A DNA stretch of 64,000 nucleotides from an uncultured Sphingomonadaceae bacterium (GCA_937995515.1 CALKJZ010000014.1:124001-188000); one strand, 5' to 3'. Shown: positions 9,698-20,479, counted from the stretch's first letter. Notes: generated by a model from the letters alone, not told the origin. Made by a program: numbers and translations.

Positions 9698-10189
9698 CGG
9701 CGCGCCCTCCCCTTTCTCCCGGTTTCTCCCGAACGAACCCCTTGCCGGAGAATGGGTCACGGTCAAGGGCCGGCCCTGCGCGAGGCCCGGCGCTGCGGCT
9801 TCTGCTGCGTGCGGCGGGCAGGGCAGCGGGCAGGGGGGCCGCCCTGCGAGGCGAAACGGGGGCACGGCCAGCCCCGGGGCATGCACCGCGCGCGCCGCCA
9901 TGGCGCGCCCGGCCCCGGCGTTCCCGCAACGGCTGCTGCGGTGGCGGGCGATGCCAGCCTCGCGTCCTGTTCGCTCCGGGCTGCTGCGGCCCGCCCCTGT
10001 CTTGGGTGCCAGCCGGGCGGGATTGCTCCCGGAAGGAAGGCATATCCCCGCTGCCGGCGGCGTCGCAGCCCCTGGTTCCCGCGCAGGATCCGGTCTGCCC
10101 GGCGGACCTTGCCCGGGCCGCGCCGGTCGGTCCGGCCTCGGCAGCAGGAGGGGCCCCCTCGCCGGCGGCCCTTGCGCGCGCCCGGATAA
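9698..10189. other. About 490 bp without a recognisable gene
   Basis: It lies between the kinase start and the broken vWA gene. Open frames exist on both strands because of the high GC content, but none shows a conserved motif or a plausible start. It probably holds the kinase promoter and perhaps the decayed 3' end of the vWA gene. Confidence 0.5.
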
Positions 10190-11086
10190 ATCGGATCGAG
10201 ATGTGAAGCTCGGCTCCGGGCGCCGCCGGCGGGCAGATCACCCGGAAGACCATGGTGCGCGGCACCCCCTCCGCGAGCGGCCCGATGGCGAAGCCCATGC
10301 GGCCGCCGCACGCCCGGCCGGTGCTGTCGCTGGCGCCCGCGCCACGCCGGCCGAGCCGGACGCCCTTGGGCACGTCGAGGGTGAGGTCGAGGCCTTCGAG
10401 GGGCGTCGTGTCGGCATCCTCGAGTTCGCCGGGGAGGACGGAGCGCATTTCCGCTTCCAGCTCGGGGTCGTAAAACCGGCCGCCGCACGCTCGCTCGGCA
10501 GCTGCGCGCCAGGGTCGTCGCCGATGCCGGAGGTGAAGGTGAGGACGCCGCGCGCGCAGGGCTTCGGCATGGGGGCCAGCTCGCCACGCGCTGCCATGCC
10601 CAGATTGGCGAGGCTGTCGCTCAGCAGCATCCCCCGCGTCGTCATCTGCGCCTGGGCTTCGGCGACGGCGGCCGTCCGGTCGGCCCCGGTGACCAGCCCT
10701 CCGACAGCCAGGTTCACCCGCGCGTTTGCCTCTCGCCGATGACGGAGCCGATCTGGTGGCGGCTTGCGGCCAAGAGGGCCTCGCCATCACGGTGCACGTG
10801 GATGTCGGAGGCCATGTCGGAGGCGAAGGAGACAGTCGACAGGTGGTCGGCCTCGTTCAGCCGCGCGACAAGGCCGAGCGCTGCGTCCCTCGCGGCTGCA
10901 CGCCTCGCCCCTTCCATCGAGCTGCTGGCGTCGATGGCACGCGCAAGGTTGCGCTTGCGGCCGGGCGGCGCGCGGCCATGCGAGCCATGCCGCCTTGAGC
11001 CGGACGGCGAGGTCGCAGCAGGAGCCTTCCTGCGCGAAGAGGGGGCGGTCGAAGGCGGCAGCGATCGAAAGGCTGGGGGTCGTCAC
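10190..11086 (-). pseudogene. von Willebrand factor type A domain protein, frameshifted
   Basis: Reading leftward from a GTG at 11086, four pieces in different frames together resemble a VWA-domain protein. The first is TTPSLSIAAAFDRPLF and a strand ending VRLKA. The second has the metal-site motif DASSSMEG (10915-10932) and VSFASDMASDIHVH. The third has MLLSDSLANLG and FTSGIGDD. The fourth has GGRFYDPELEAEMRSVLPGEL, then LDLTLDVPKGVRL and VFRVICPPAAPGAELHI. At least three frame changes are needed, near 10985, 10715 and 10500. The DxSxS core survives, so the damage may be recent, or partly sequencing error. The 3' limit is uncertain. Confidence 0.65.
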
Positions 11087-11489
11087 GGTGCGGGTCCTTC
11101 GCCTTCCCCCGCACCCGATGCAGATAGGCGCGTGCGGCACCGGCCGGCTCCGGCGCCTCCTGTGCCCCGCCCCTGGTCTCGGCCGGGCCTGCAGGGAGGA
11201 GCCCCCGGCCGATCTCGCGCATGCCGAGCCCGCGGACCTCCTTGAGCCTTGGCTTGCGCCCTGGGGCGCACGGATGGCCAGCGCGGTCCACATTCCCGGC
11301 CGGGCAGGTGGGGCCCCGGCCGGAGCCGCCGCGGGCGGGCGCCCCGCCCGGCGTGCCGGGAGGGGGCAGAAGGGGCTTTAAGGGGCGTCGCTGCCGGCCC
11401 GTCCGCCGTCACCCCATGTTGCCCGGGATGTCGCCCGGGGGCAGCCGCCCGGCCCGGGGTGATCAGCCCGGCGTGCCGGCGTTGCCCGT
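11087..11489. other. About 400 bp gene-poor stretch
   Basis: It lies between the broken vWA gene and the argJ stop. I find no convincing gene. On the minus strand, near 11200-11250, a short peptide (LKEVRGLGMREIGR) faintly recalls sigma-factor region 4, but too little else agrees to call a remnant. Confidence 0.4.
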
Positions 11490-12719
11490 TCAGCTTCGAT
11501 AGTCGGCGTTGATGGCGATGTAGCCGTGGGTGAGATCGCAGGTCCAGACGGTCGCACGGCCGTTGCCTAGCCCGAGGTTGACGGCGATTTCCACCTCGTC
11601 GCCGGCGAGGTGGGCGGCAACCGGCGCCTCGCAAAAGTCCGGCACCACCGCGCCGCGCGCGGCCACCTCCACCCCGCCGAAGCGGATCGAAAGCCGGTCC
11701 CGCTCCGCCGGTTCGCCGGCCTTGCCGACCGCCATCACCACCCGGCCCCAGTTCGCATCGCCACCTGCCACGGCCGTCTTCACCAGTGGCGAGTTGGCAA
11801 TCGTCATCGCCACGCGGTGCGCGCTCGCATCGGAGACCGCGCCCGAGACCCGCACCTCGATCATCTTCCGCGCGCCTTCGCCATCGCGCACTACGAGCTG
11901 GGCAAGCTTCCGACACACATCCTCGACGGCTGCGGCCAGCGCATCGGCGCCGGGGCTCTCCCAGCCGTCGACCACGGCGTTCCCGGCCGTGCCGGTCGCA
12001 AAGGCGAGGAGGGTATCCGAGGTGGAGGTATCGCCATCCACGGTGATCGCGGCGAACGACCGCGCGTTTGCGCTGGCGAGCAGCTCGTGCAGGAACCCGG
12101 GCGCAACAGCGGCATCGAGGAACAGGAAGGCGAGCATCGTCGCCATGTCGGGCGCGATCATTCCCGAGCCCTTGGCGATGCCTGCGATCCTGACCCGGCG
12201 TTCGCCCAGCATGGCATCAGCCGATGCGCCCTTCGGGAAGGTGTCGGTCGTCATGATGGCCTGCGCGGCATCGCGGAGCGTCGCCTCTCCCAGCGCGGCG
12301 TGCGCGGCCGCCACGCCCGCCAGCGCCTTCCCGGTGGGAAGGGGCACGCCGATGACACCGGTGGAGGCCGGGAAGACCTCGCCGGCCGGGCAGCCGAGCA
12401 GGCGGGCCACCTCGGCCGACTGCGCCTCGGCCGCCGCCCGGCCGGCTGCACCGGTGAAGGCGTTGGCGTTGCCCGCGTTCACGACCAGCGCCCGCGCCCG
12501 GCCGGCCGGCAGGCGCAGGCGGCAGAGCTCCACCTCGGGGGAGGGGCACTGCGAACGGGTCGTAAGGCCGGCAACGGCCGTGCCGGGGGCAAAGGCCATG
12601 AGCGCGAGATCCGCCCGGTCCCACGCCTTGTAGCCCGCCCTTGCCACGCCGATGCGGACCCCGGCCGGCACGGGAAGCTCGGGGAAGGGGCGGGAAAGCG
12701 GCGAGACGGCAGTTGTCAT
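11490..12719 (-). CDS. argJ: Bifunctional glutamate N-acetyltransferase / amino-acid acetyltransferase
   Basis: Arginine biosynthesis: transfers acetyl from N-acetylornithine to glutamate, recycling the acetyl group, and in bifunctional forms also uses acetyl-CoA. 409 residues, the usual length. The precursor cleaves itself before the nucleophilic threonine in the DMATMLAF motif (T194), giving alpha and beta chains; [11 protein letters not shown] precedes it and is intact. Other family marks are [12 protein letters not shown] (79-90) and STGVIGVPL (119-127). The C-terminus ends in [14 protein letters not shown], as expected. secA is divergent, with 549 bp between the two genes. Confidence 0.95.
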   Translation of the reverse strand: MTTAVSPLSRPFPELPVPAGVRIGVARAGYKAWDRADLALMAFAPGTAVAGLTTRSQCPSPEVELCRLRLPAGRARALVVNAGNANAFTGAAGRAAAEAQSAEVARLLGCPAGEVFPASTGVIGVPLPTGKALAGVAAAHAALGEATLRDAAQAIMTTDTFPKGASADAMLGERRVRIAGIAKGSGMIAPDMATMLAFLFLDAAVAPGFLHELLASANARSFAAITVDGDTSTSDTLLAFATGTAGNAVVDGWESPGADALAAAVEDVCRKLAQLVVRDGEGARKMIEVRVSGAVSDASAHRVAMTIANSPLVKTAVAGGDANWGRVVMAVGKAGEPAERDRLSIRFGGVEVAARGAVVPDFCEAPVAAHLAGDEVEIAVNLGLGNGRATVWTCDLTHGYIAINADYRS

Positions 12720-13182
12720 CGGCGTCCGCTAGCGCAGGATGGACGGCGCTGGAACAGGGATGGGCCTCATGCGGAGGCTTCGGGCTGCGGCCGCGGTTGC
12801 AATCGCCTGTCTCGCCGGTCTGCCGGCCGGTGCTGCGGTGATGGTGGCCGGCATGTTGTCATAGAAACGGGCGCGGGCCTGATCGACGGCGAGGCCTCGC
12901 GGGGGCGGTCCACCATCCGCAGGCTCGCCGATCCCGGGCGGGCCATCGCCGACCCGCTTGTTCCGGGCGTGACGATCCTGCCCCTTGCCGGCTCTCAAGT
13001 GGTTGGTCTCGGGTTCCGGCCGCTGCAGCGCCTCGGCCCGGGCAATGCCGATCGTCGGCTTCGGCCCTGTCGGCATGCCGCTGCGTCGGCCGCAGGCCGC
13101 CCAGGCCTGAATGGCGGGGCGTTGTCCTGCGCGAGCCTGATCGGCCCCTGGCAGACAAGCATGCCGCCCGGCGGTGCCCGCG
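12720..13182. other. Long argJ/secA intergenic region
   Basis: In related bacteria a peptidyl-prolyl isomerase gene often lies between secA and argJ. Here the minus strand shows only short disconnected fragments, with nothing that can be called a parvulin domain. I see no RNA gene. Confidence 0.4.
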
Positions 13183-13211
13183 TTGACGCCCGGCGGGCCC
13201 CTTCCTATGTC
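13183..13211 (+). promoter_or_regulatory. Candidate secA promoter
   Basis: TTGACG (13183-13188), a 17-bp spacer, and TATGTC (13206-13211). Transcription would begin near 13218 and leave about 50 nt of leader before secA. The same TTGACG-N17-TATG pattern occurs before rpsL. Confidence 0.6.
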
Positions 13212-13268
13212 ACTGACTTGGGCGCGGCCCCCCGGGGCCCGGCGCCCGTTTTGCTGCGAAGGCCCTCG

Positions 13269-16076
13269 ATGCTCGGATTGAACAAGGTCGCCAAGGCCCT
13301 CTTCGGCTCGTCGAACGACCGTTACGTGAAGTCGATGGGCGCAATCGTGCGCCAGGTGAACGCGCTCGAGCCCCGATACGAGGCGATGACGGACGATGAG
13401 CTGCGCGACCGCACCCGCGTGTTCCGCGAGGCACTGGCCGGCGGCGCGAAGCTCGACCAGCTGCTGCCGGATGCGTTTGCAACCGTGCGCGAGGCCTCGA
13501 GGCGGACGCTTGGGCTGCGCCACTTCGATGTGCAGCTGATCGGCGGCATCGTGTTGCACCGCGGCGAGATTGCCGAGATGCGGACCGGCGAGGGCAAGAC
13601 ACTGGTGGCGACGCTGCCCGTCTATCTGAACGCCCTTGCGGGCAAGGGCGTCCATGTGGTGACGGTGAACGACTATCTCGCCCGCCGCGACGCGGAGTGG
13701 ATGGGCCAGATCTACCGCTTTCTCGGCATGACGGTGGGCGTGATCGTGCCCAACATGAGCGACCCGGAGCGGCGCGCCGCCTATGCGGCCGACATCACCT
13801 ACGGCACCAACAACGAATATGGCTTCGACTATCTGCGCGACAACATGAAATATTCCCGCGACCAGATGGTCCAGCGGCCGTTCCACTATGCGATTGTCGA
13901 CGAGGTGGACTCGATCCTGATCGACGAGGCGCGCACCCCCCTCATCATCTCCGGCCCCACCGACGACAAGAGCGAGCTCTACATCGCTGTCGACCGGATC
14001 GTGAAGTCGCTCCAGCCGCATCATTACGAGAAGGACGAGAAGCAGAAGTCCGTGATCCTGACCGAGGAGGGCACGGAAGTTGCCGAGCGGGCGCTCGAGG
14101 CCGAGGGGCTGCTGCAGGGAGCCAACCTCTACGATTTCGAGAACACCCAGGTGGTCCATCACCTGAACCAGGCGTTGCGCGCGGTCGTGATGTTCCGCCG
14201 CGACACCGATTATATCGTCAAGGACGGCAAGATCGTCATCATCGACGAGTTCACCGGCCGCATGATGGAGGGCCGGCGCTGGTCGGAAGGCCTCCACCAG
14301 GCCGTCGAGGCCAAGGAGGGCGTGGAGATCCAGCCCGAGAACCAGACGCTCGCCTCGATTACCTTCCAGAACTATTTCCGCATGTATCCCAAGCTTGCGG
14401 GGATGACGGGCACGGCAGCCACCGAGGCCGGCGAGTTCTACGACATCTACAAGCTGAACGTGGTGGAGATCCCCACCAACGTGCCCGTCCGGAGGGTGGA
14501 CGAGGACGACCAGTTCTTCAAGACCGAGGCCGACAAGTTCCGGGCCATCGTTGCCGCCATCAAGGAGGCCAGCACCCGCGGCCAGCCGGTGCTGGTCGGC
14601 ACCGTCTCGATCGAGAAATCCGAGCGGCTCTCGGGCTTCCTGAAGGCCGAGGGCGTCGAGCACAGCGTGCTCAATGCCCGCTTCCACGAACAGGAGGCGC
14701 ATATCGTGGCGCAGGCCGGCCGGCTCGGCGCGGTCACCATCGCGACCAACATGGCCGGCCGCGGCACCGACATCCAGCTCGGCGGCAATGTCGAGTTCCG
14801 GATCGAGGACGAGCTGAGGGGTCTGCCCGAGGGGCCCGAGCGCGAGGCCCGCATCGCCGAGATTCGCGCCGAGGTGGCCGCCGAGCGCGAGCGGGTGCGG
14901 GAGGCGGGCGGGCTCTTCGTGCTCGGCACCGAGCGGCACGAGAGCCGGCGGATCGACAACCAGCTGCGCGGCCGCTCGGGCCGGCAGGGGGATCCGGGCC
15001 TGTCCCGCTTCTATCTCAGCCTCGATGACGACCTGTTGCGCATCTTCGGCCAGCAGAACCTGCTCGCGCGGGTGATGAACTCGGGCCTCGAGGAGGGCGA
15101 GGCGATCGTCCATCCGTGGATCTCGAAGGCGATCGAGACCGCGCAGAAGAAGGTGGAGGCGCGCAACTACGAGATCAGGAAGCAGCTGCTGCAGTACGAC
15201 GATGTGATGAACGACCAGCGCAAGGTCGTCTACGAGCAGCGCGGCGAGATCATGGACTCCGAGGATGTCTCGGAGACGATCCTCGACATGCGCCTTGAGA
15301 CGGTCGAGTCGATCGTCAACACCCACGCGCCTCCGGGCACCTATCCCGAGACGTGGGACGTCGACGGCCTTGCAAGGGCCGTGTCCGAAAACCTCGCGCT
15401 CGACCTGCCGATTGCCGACTGGGTGCGCGAAGACTCGGTGGACCAAGAGATGTTCATCGCCCGGATCCGCGAGGCGCTCGATGCCCGCATGGCGGAAAAG
15501 GCCGCGGCCGTGCCCGAGGCGACCTGGAAGTCGATCGAGAAGAACTTCCTGATCCAGTCGATCGATCATCACTGGAAGGAGCATCTGGCAACGCTCGATG
15601 CGCTCCGGCAGGTGATCCATCTGAGGGCCTATGCGCAGAAGCAACCAATCAACGAATACAAGCGCGAGGCCTTCCAGCTCTTCGAGCTGATGCTGGCGAA
15701 GGTGCGCGAAGACGTGACAAGGTGGCTCGCCCATGCGGAGTTCCGCATGCCCGAGCCGCCGCCGCTGCCGACCCTTCCCGACTTTCTGGGCAGCGGGCAG
15801 GGCAGCGGCATCCACCCCGAACCGGCCGGCCTCTTTGGCACCAATGTGGGGGCGCGCGCGCGCGCGGCGGCACCGGTGGCCGCTCCGGGCGTGTTCGCGC
15901 TGGGAGACCCGCTCTCCGACGAGGAGAAGGCATCGGCCCGCGCCGTCGCCCATCTTTATGGCCCTGCCTTCAATCCCGACGACCCGGAAACCTGGCAGCG
16001 CACCGTGCCGCGCAACGCGCCATGCCCCTGCGGCTCGGGCAGGAAGTTCAAGCATTGCCACGGCCTGTTCGCCTGA
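13269..16076 (+). CDS. secA: Preprotein translocase ATPase SecA
   Basis: Motor that pushes unfolded proteins through SecYEG; secY is in this window too. The ATG at 13269 begins [19 protein letters not shown], a normal SecA start, giving 935 residues. Walker A is [14 protein letters not shown]. The DEAD-box site is [17 protein letters not shown], and the second helicase lobe carries [15 protein letters not shown] and [11 protein letters not shown]. The C-terminal zinc/SecB-binding tail is intact ([16 protein letters not shown]) after a variable linker that contains a run of ARARA residues. A well-formed promoter candidate lies 58 bp upstream. Confidence 0.98.
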   Translation: MLGLNKVAKALFGSSNDRYVKSMGAIVRQVNALEPRYEAMTDDELRDRTRVFREALAGGAKLDQLLPDAFATVREASRRTLGLRHFDVQLIGGIVLHRGEIAEMRTGEGKTLVATLPVYLNALAGKGVHVVTVNDYLARRDAEWMGQIYRFLGMTVGVIVPNMSDPERRAAYAADITYGTNNEYGFDYLRDNMKYSRDQMVQRPFHYAIVDEVDSILIDEARTPLIISGPTDDKSELYIAVDRIVKSLQPHHYEKDEKQKSVILTEEGTEVAERALEAEGLLQGANLYDFENTQVVHHLNQALRAVVMFRRDTDYIVKDGKIVIIDEFTGRMMEGRRWSEGLHQAVEAKEGVEIQPENQTLASITFQNYFRMYPKLAGMTGTAATEAGEFYDIYKLNVVEIPTNVPVRRVDEDDQFFKTEADKFRAIVAAIKEASTRGQPVLVGTVSIEKSERLSGFLKAEGVEHSVLNARFHEQEAHIVAQAGRLGAVTIATNMAGRGTDIQLGGNVEFRIEDELRGLPEGPEREARIAEIRAEVAAERERVREAGGLFVLGTERHESRRIDNQLRGRSGRQGDPGLSRFYLSLDDDLLRIFGQQNLLARVMNSGLEEGEAIVHPWISKAIETAQKKVEARNYEIRKQLLQYDDVMNDQRKVVYEQRGEIMDSEDVSETILDMRLETVESIVNTHAPPGTYPETWDVDGLARAVSENLALDLPIADWVREDSVDQEMFIARIREALDARMAEKAAAVPEATWKSIEKNFLIQSIDHHWKEHLATLDALRQVIHLRAYAQKQPINEYKREAFQLFELMLAKVREDVTRWLAHAEFRMPEPPPLPTLPDFLGSGQGSGIHPEPAGLFGTNVGARARAAAPVAAPGVFALGDPLSDEEKASARAVAHLYGPAFNPDDPETWQRTVPRNAPCPCGSGRKFKHCHGLFA

Positions 16077-16233
16077 GGCGAAGCCCCCGCTCCTGAGGCC
16101 CTCCCCTTCGGCACAGCCGATGCGGCTGCGCCGCCGCACCCGCGCCCGCCGTCAGCCGCCCGCGCCGCGAGGCCCCTGCTGTCCGCTTCCGGCGGGCTTG
16201 ACAGACGGCCGGGTTCCCGGCCCTGGTCCTGCG

Positions 16234-18231
16234 ATGGCACGGGCGTGGTGGCAGGGGTCGGCGGCCGAGCTTCTTAAAGCCGGGCCGGATGCGGTCCTCG
16301 GTCGGCTCGTGCAGCAGCTTCCCTTTCCTGCCGAGCCCAGGCAGACCGAGGCGTGGCGCTTTACCATCGGCCATCTCGCCGCGCTTGGGCACGCCATGCC
16401 CGAGGCGCATGTCTTCCTCGAGTTTGCCATTCCGCGCATGGGGCGCCGGGCTGATGCGGTGGTCGTGGCGGGCGGCCATGTGTTCGTGCTTGAGTACAAG
16501 GTGGGGACCAGGGACTTTGCCCGGCACGCCCTCGCGCAGGTGGAGGGCTATGCGCTCGACCTGCGGCACTTCCACGAGACAAGCCACGATGTGCCGCTCG
16601 TGCCGATGCTGGTGGCCACGCACGCCCCGCCGCAGCCGATCGGGCTCGGCCTTCCGGCCGACGGCATCAGTCCGCCGATGCGCCTTGCTGCCTGCGATGT
16701 CGAGCCTGCGATCCGGCAGGTGCTGACGGCAGATCCGCGCCCGCCGCTCGATGCCGCGCAGTGGGCGGCCGGTGCCTACCGGCCCACCCCGACCATCATC
16801 GAGGCCGCGGAGGCGCTCTTCCGCGGGCATGGGGTCGAGGAGATCTCCCGCTCGGGGGCGGGGGCCGCAAATCTCACCCGGACAGCCGATGCGGTAGCCC
16901 GCGCCATTGCCGGGGCGCGCGCGACCGGCACGAAGGCGCTGGTGTTCATCACCGGCGTGCCGGGCGCCGGCAAGACGCTGGCCGGCCTCAACATCGCCTG
17001 TGCCCGCATGGCTGCACCGGGCGTGGACTCGGCCTTTCTCACCGGCAACGGCCCGCTCGTTGCCGTGCTGCGCGAGGCCCTGCGGCGCGACCACCGGCGC
17101 CGCGCCCGGGCGCCCGAGCCAGGCGATCCGGACGCCCGCCGCGTCGCTGCGCGTTCGCCCGACGCGTTCATCCAGAACGTGCACCATTTCCGCGACGAGC
17201 ATGTCGCCACCGACAGGCCGCCACCGGAGCATGTCGTGGTGTTCGACGAGGCGCAGCGGGCGTGGGATGCCGCGCAGACCGCGCGCTTCATGCGCAAGCG
17301 CGGCCACCCGGAGTGGACCATGTCGGAGCCCGCATTCCTCCTCTCGGTGATGGACCGCCGGCCAGACTGGTGCGCGGTCGTCTGCCTCGTCGGCGAAGGG
17401 CAGGAGATCAACACCGGCGAGGCGGGGATCGGCGCCTGGCTCGAGGCGGTGGCCGCCGGCCCGCAGCAGGGCTGGCGGGTGCACCATTCCCCCCATCTCG
17501 CGCGTGCAGACGAGCAATCGCGCCGGGCGCTCGCCATCCTCGCCGCGCGCGGGCAGGCCGCCGAGGAGCCCGATCTCCACCTTGCGACATCGATGCGTTC
17601 CTTCCGCGCCGGCAGGGTCTCGGACTTTGTGGCCGCCCTTCTTGCCGATCAGCCGGAAAGCGCCCGCGCGCTGCTGCCCGTCCCGGAGCAGTTTCCCATC
17701 TTCCGCACGCGCAGCCTTCCGGCCGCGCGCGCCTGGCTTCGTGCCAGGCGCCGCGGCACGGAGCGCGCCGGACTCCTTGCCGCCTCGAACGCGCTGCGCC
17801 TCCGGCCAGAGGGCCTGCACGTCAGGGCGCGGGTGGACGTCGCCCACTGGTTCCTGGAACCGCCGCCCGACATCCGCGCCTGCGACATGCTGGAGGATGT
17901 TGCAACCGAGTTCGACGTGCAGGGCCTCGAGCTCGACTGGACGTGCGTGGCATGGGACCTCGGGCTCAGGCGGGCGCGCAGGGGGTGGGAGCCCTGGGCG
18001 TTCCGCGGCAGCGCGTGGCAGCGGGCAAGGCAGCCGGAGCGGCAGGCCTTCATCGTGAACGCCCACCGCGTGCTCCTCACCCGTGCCCGGCAGGGCATGG
18101 TGATCTTCGTGCCGCAGGGCGATCCCGACGACCCGACCCGGCCGCCTGCGGCCTATGCCGCAATCGACGCCGCTCTTGCGCGCTGCGGCATTCCTGAACT
18201 GCCCGGGTCCTTCCGCACCAGCCCGTCGTGA
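16234..18231 (+). CDS. PD-(D/E)XK nuclease-like and DUF2075 helicase fusion protein
   Basis: 665 residues from the ATG at 16234. The N-terminal 130 residues look like a PD-(D/E)XK nuclease fold: LEFAIPRMGRRADAVVV with D74, then VLEYKVG with E87 and K89. The rest matches DUF2075 (Schlafen-3-like DNA/RNA helicase domain): Walker A ITGVPGAGKT (K247), Walker B VVVFDEAQRAWD (D338, E339), GEGQEINTGEAG, an SMRSFRA motif, GLELDWTCVAWD, and a final NAHRVLLTRARQGMVIFVP resembling helicase motif VI. Both active centres look intact. Proteins of this type are uncharacterised; roles in DNA repair or phage defence are plausible but unproven. The gene stands alone after secA with no partner genes. Confidence 0.8.
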   Translation: MARAWWQGSAAELLKAGPDAVLGRLVQQLPFPAEPRQTEAWRFTIGHLAALGHAMPEAHVFLEFAIPRMGRRADAVVVAGGHVFVLEYKVGTRDFARHALAQVEGYALDLRHFHETSHDVPLVPMLVATHAPPQPIGLGLPADGISPPMRLAACDVEPAIRQVLTADPRPPLDAAQWAAGAYRPTPTIIEAAEALFRGHGVEEISRSGAGAANLTRTADAVARAIAGARATGTKALVFITGVPGAGKTLAGLNIACARMAAPGVDSAFLTGNGPLVAVLREALRRDHRRRARAPEPGDPDARRVAARSPDAFIQNVHHFRDEHVATDRPPPEHVVVFDEAQRAWDAAQTARFMRKRGHPEWTMSEPAFLLSVMDRRPDWCAVVCLVGEGQEINTGEAGIGAWLEAVAAGPQQGWRVHHSPHLARADEQSRRALAILAARGQAAEEPDLHLATSMRSFRAGRVSDFVAALLADQPESARALLPVPEQFPIFRTRSLPAARAWLRARRRGTERAGLLAASNALRLRPEGLHVRARVDVAHWFLEPPPDIRACDMLEDVATEFDVQGLELDWTCVAWDLGLRRARRGWEPWAFRGSAWQRARQPERQAFIVNAHRVLLTRARQGMVIFVPQGDPDDPTRPPAAYAAIDAALARCGIPELPGSFRTSPS

Positions 18232-18346
18232 GCCGGGCTATGTCCTCCGGCCGGTCGTGATCGACCGGCTGCCATCCACGGGCTGTGGACCCGAGCTTGT
18301 CACAAAAACGTCATCCCGTGCGGCGTCGTCTGCGAGGGGCTCGGCC

Positions 18347-19642
18347 ATGGAGCCAACCGCTGCCCTCAAGTCGCTGGCGCTTGCGCTGGCCATCGGGCTG
18401 CTCGTGGGCCTCGAGCGGGGCTGGTCCACCCGCGAGGCGGCAGCCGGAACCCGGGTCGCGGGCTTGCGCACCTTCGGGCTCCTCGGCCTTGGCGGGGGCT
18501 TTCCGCGCTTGTTGCCGCGCCGCTTGCGTGGCTGTTGCCCGGCGGCGCGGCGGCGCTCGTCGTCGTCGGCTGTGCCCGCGTTTCGGCGTCGTCGGCTGTG
18601 CCCGCGTTTCGGCCGGGACGGACTCCCGCTCCGCCACGTCGGCGCTTGCGGCGCTCATCCCCATCGGGCTTGGCCACTTTGCAGCCGCCGGGCACCGGGT
18701 GGAGGCGCCTTCTGCTGCTGCCGTCATGATGCTGCTCCTCGCGCTGCGCCACAGGTCGCACCGGCTGCTGCGCGGTCTTTCCGAAGCGGAGGTGGAGGCG
18801 GTCGCCCGCTCTGCCATCGTTGCGCTCGTGATCCTGCCGCTGATGCCGGATGCCGACATGGGCCCGCTCGGGGCGTGGAACCCGCGCCGTCTGTGGTTCG
18901 CGGTGGTTGTCGTCTCGGCCATCAGCTTCCTCGGCTATGTGGCGCCCCGCAGCCTCGGGCCCGGGCGCTTCCTCATTGCACCGGCTGCTGCCGCCGCGCT
19001 GGTCTCCTCGACACGGGTGACAGCCGCCCATGCCCGACGGCTGCGCGACCCGCAGGCGCCCGCGGCTGCGCTGGTGGCGGGCATTGCCGTTGCCAACACG
19101 GTGATGTTCGCGCGGCTCCTCCTGATGACAGGTCTTCTTGCCCCTTTCGCGCTGGCCGGGCTTGTGGGCGTCGTCCTCCCGGCCGGGCTGGTGCAGGGCG
19201 CATTTGCCGCACGCGCGCTTCGCGCGCACGGCCATGCGCCCGAGGGAGCGCGGGTCAGGCTTGGCAATCCGCTCGATTTCCGCCCTGCGCTCGTGCTTGC
19301 GGCCCTCGTCGGCCTGCTCGCGGTTGCCTCGCGCTGGCTTCTCGCGCGGTTTGGCGATGCCGGTCTTGGCGCGCTGCTGCTGATCTCGGGCCTTCTCGAT
19401 GTGGATGCGGCCCTCATCACGCTGGCAAGCCTGCCGCCGGGTGCCGTCGAGCCGGGCCAGGCCGGCCTCTTCCTTGCCTCCTCCTTGCGCGTCCGGTGCC
19501 TGCCAACACGGCGCTGAAAGCCGGGCTCGTGCTTGCCGTCGCGCCGGGCGGGGCCGGCTTCCGCGCCGCCGTGCCGCTCGGCGCAAGCCTTGCCGCCGGG
19601 CTCGTGGCGCTGGTTGCGGGCCTTGGCCTCGGCCTTGCCTGA
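18347..19642 (+). pseudogene. MgtC/DUF4010-family membrane protein, frameshifted
   Basis: The start MEPTAALKSLALALAIGLLVG is typical of DUF4010/MgtC-like membrane proteins. The protein then needs three frame changes. The first is near a G-run at about 18496-18500, after which LAWLLPGGAAALVVVGCARVS appears in another frame. The second coincides with a perfect 26-bp tandem duplication (18561-18612). The third is near 19495, where SSLRV stops matching and NTALKAGLVLAV resumes in the original frame. In between, a long hydrophobic segment is well preserved (ALVAGIAVANTVMFARLLLM, ALLLISGLLDVDAALITLAS). The gene is therefore broken or phase-shifted, unless the lesions are sequence errors. Confidence 0.75.
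18561..18612 (+). repeat. Perfect 26-bp tandem duplication
   Basis: 18561-18586 and 18587-18612 are identical. Each copy encodes part of a VVGCARVS motif in a different frame, so losing one copy would rejoin the reading frame across this site. The unit length is not a multiple of three, hence the frameshift. Confidence 0.9.
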
Positions 19643-19686
19643 AGGACGCCGCGCGGGCAGGGTTCCGGGCCGGACGGGAGGATGGC

Positions 19687-20469
19687 ATGGCACTGGTGCA
19701 GGTGGATGTGACCGAGGGCGTGGCGACTGTGACGCTCGATCGCCCCGAGGCCATGAACGCGCTCAACCGCGCGCTGCGGCTGGAGCTTGCCGAAACCGTC
19801 CGCCGCCTCGATGCCGACCCGTCCATCCGGGTGCTCATCCTGACCGGCGCCGGCACGCGCGCCTTCTCGGCCGGGCTTGATCTGAAGGAGCTTGCCTCCG
19901 ATTCCTCGGCCATGGCCGACACCACGGCAACCGCGGCCGACGCCAACCCGTGCCGCGCCATCGAGCAATGCGCGAGGCCCGTCATCGGCGCGATCAACGG
20001 GGTGGCCATCACCGGCGGCTTCGAGCTGGCCCTTGCCTGCGATATCCTCATTGCATCCGAAAACGCCCGCTTCGCCGATACCCATGCCCGGGTGGGCATC
20101 ATGCCGGGCTGGGGCCTGTCGCAGAAGCTCTCCCGGCTGATTGGCATCTTCCGCGCCAAGGAGCTCTCGCTCACCGGCAACTTCCTCGACGCGGCAACCG
20201 CCGAACGCTGGGGCCTTGTGAACCGGGTCGTCCCGGCCGGGGAACTGCTGCCGGCCGCGCGCCGGCTCGCGGCCGACATCGCCTCGGTCGACCCGGCCTT
20301 TGCGGCTGCCTACAAGCGTCTCATCGACGATGGGTTCGCGCTGCCCTTCGGCGCAGCGCTCGCACTCGAGACCGAGCGGTCGACGGCGGCCAATGCCGCG
20401 GTGACGCCGGAGGCCGTTGCCGCGCGCAGGGCCGCGGTGCAGGCGCGCGGGCGCACCCAGGGGGCATGA
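19687..20469 (+). CDS. Enoyl-CoA hydratase/isomerase-family protein (crotonase fold)
   Basis: 260 residues from the ATG at 19687, with a GGGAGGA site upstream. The crotonase oxyanion hole is formed by AFSAGLDLKEL (59-69) and NGVAITGGFELALACD. Of the two catalytic glutamates of classical enoyl-CoA hydratase, the first is kept (E113), but the second position holds histidine (FADTHARVGIMPGWG, about H133). Such homologues are common and often of unknown reaction, so hydratase activity should not be assumed. The next gene, a class-III aminotransferase, starts 10 nt later, suggesting a two-gene operon. Confidence 0.85.
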   Translation: MALVQVDVTEGVATVTLDRPEAMNALNRALRLELAETVRRLDADPSIRVLILTGAGTRAFSAGLDLKELASDSSAMADTTATAADANPCRAIEQCARPVIGAINGVAITGGFELALACDILIASENARFADTHARVGIMPGWGLSQKLSRLIGIFRAKELSLTGNFLDAATAERWGLVNRVVPAGELLPAARRLAADIASVDPAFAAAYKRLIDDGFALPFGAALALETERSTAANAAVTPEAVAARRAAVQARGRTQGA

Positions 20470-20479
20470 GCGGGGCGGC

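Noticed and set aside
12720-13182. Remnant peptidyl-prolyl isomerase between argJ and secA
   Set aside because: Gene order in relatives suggests it, but I could not align any fragment to a parvulin core.
16198-16226. TTGACA before the nuclease-helicase gene as a leaderless promoter
   Set aside because: The -35 is perfect, but 17 bp later there is CCCTGG, not a usable -10.
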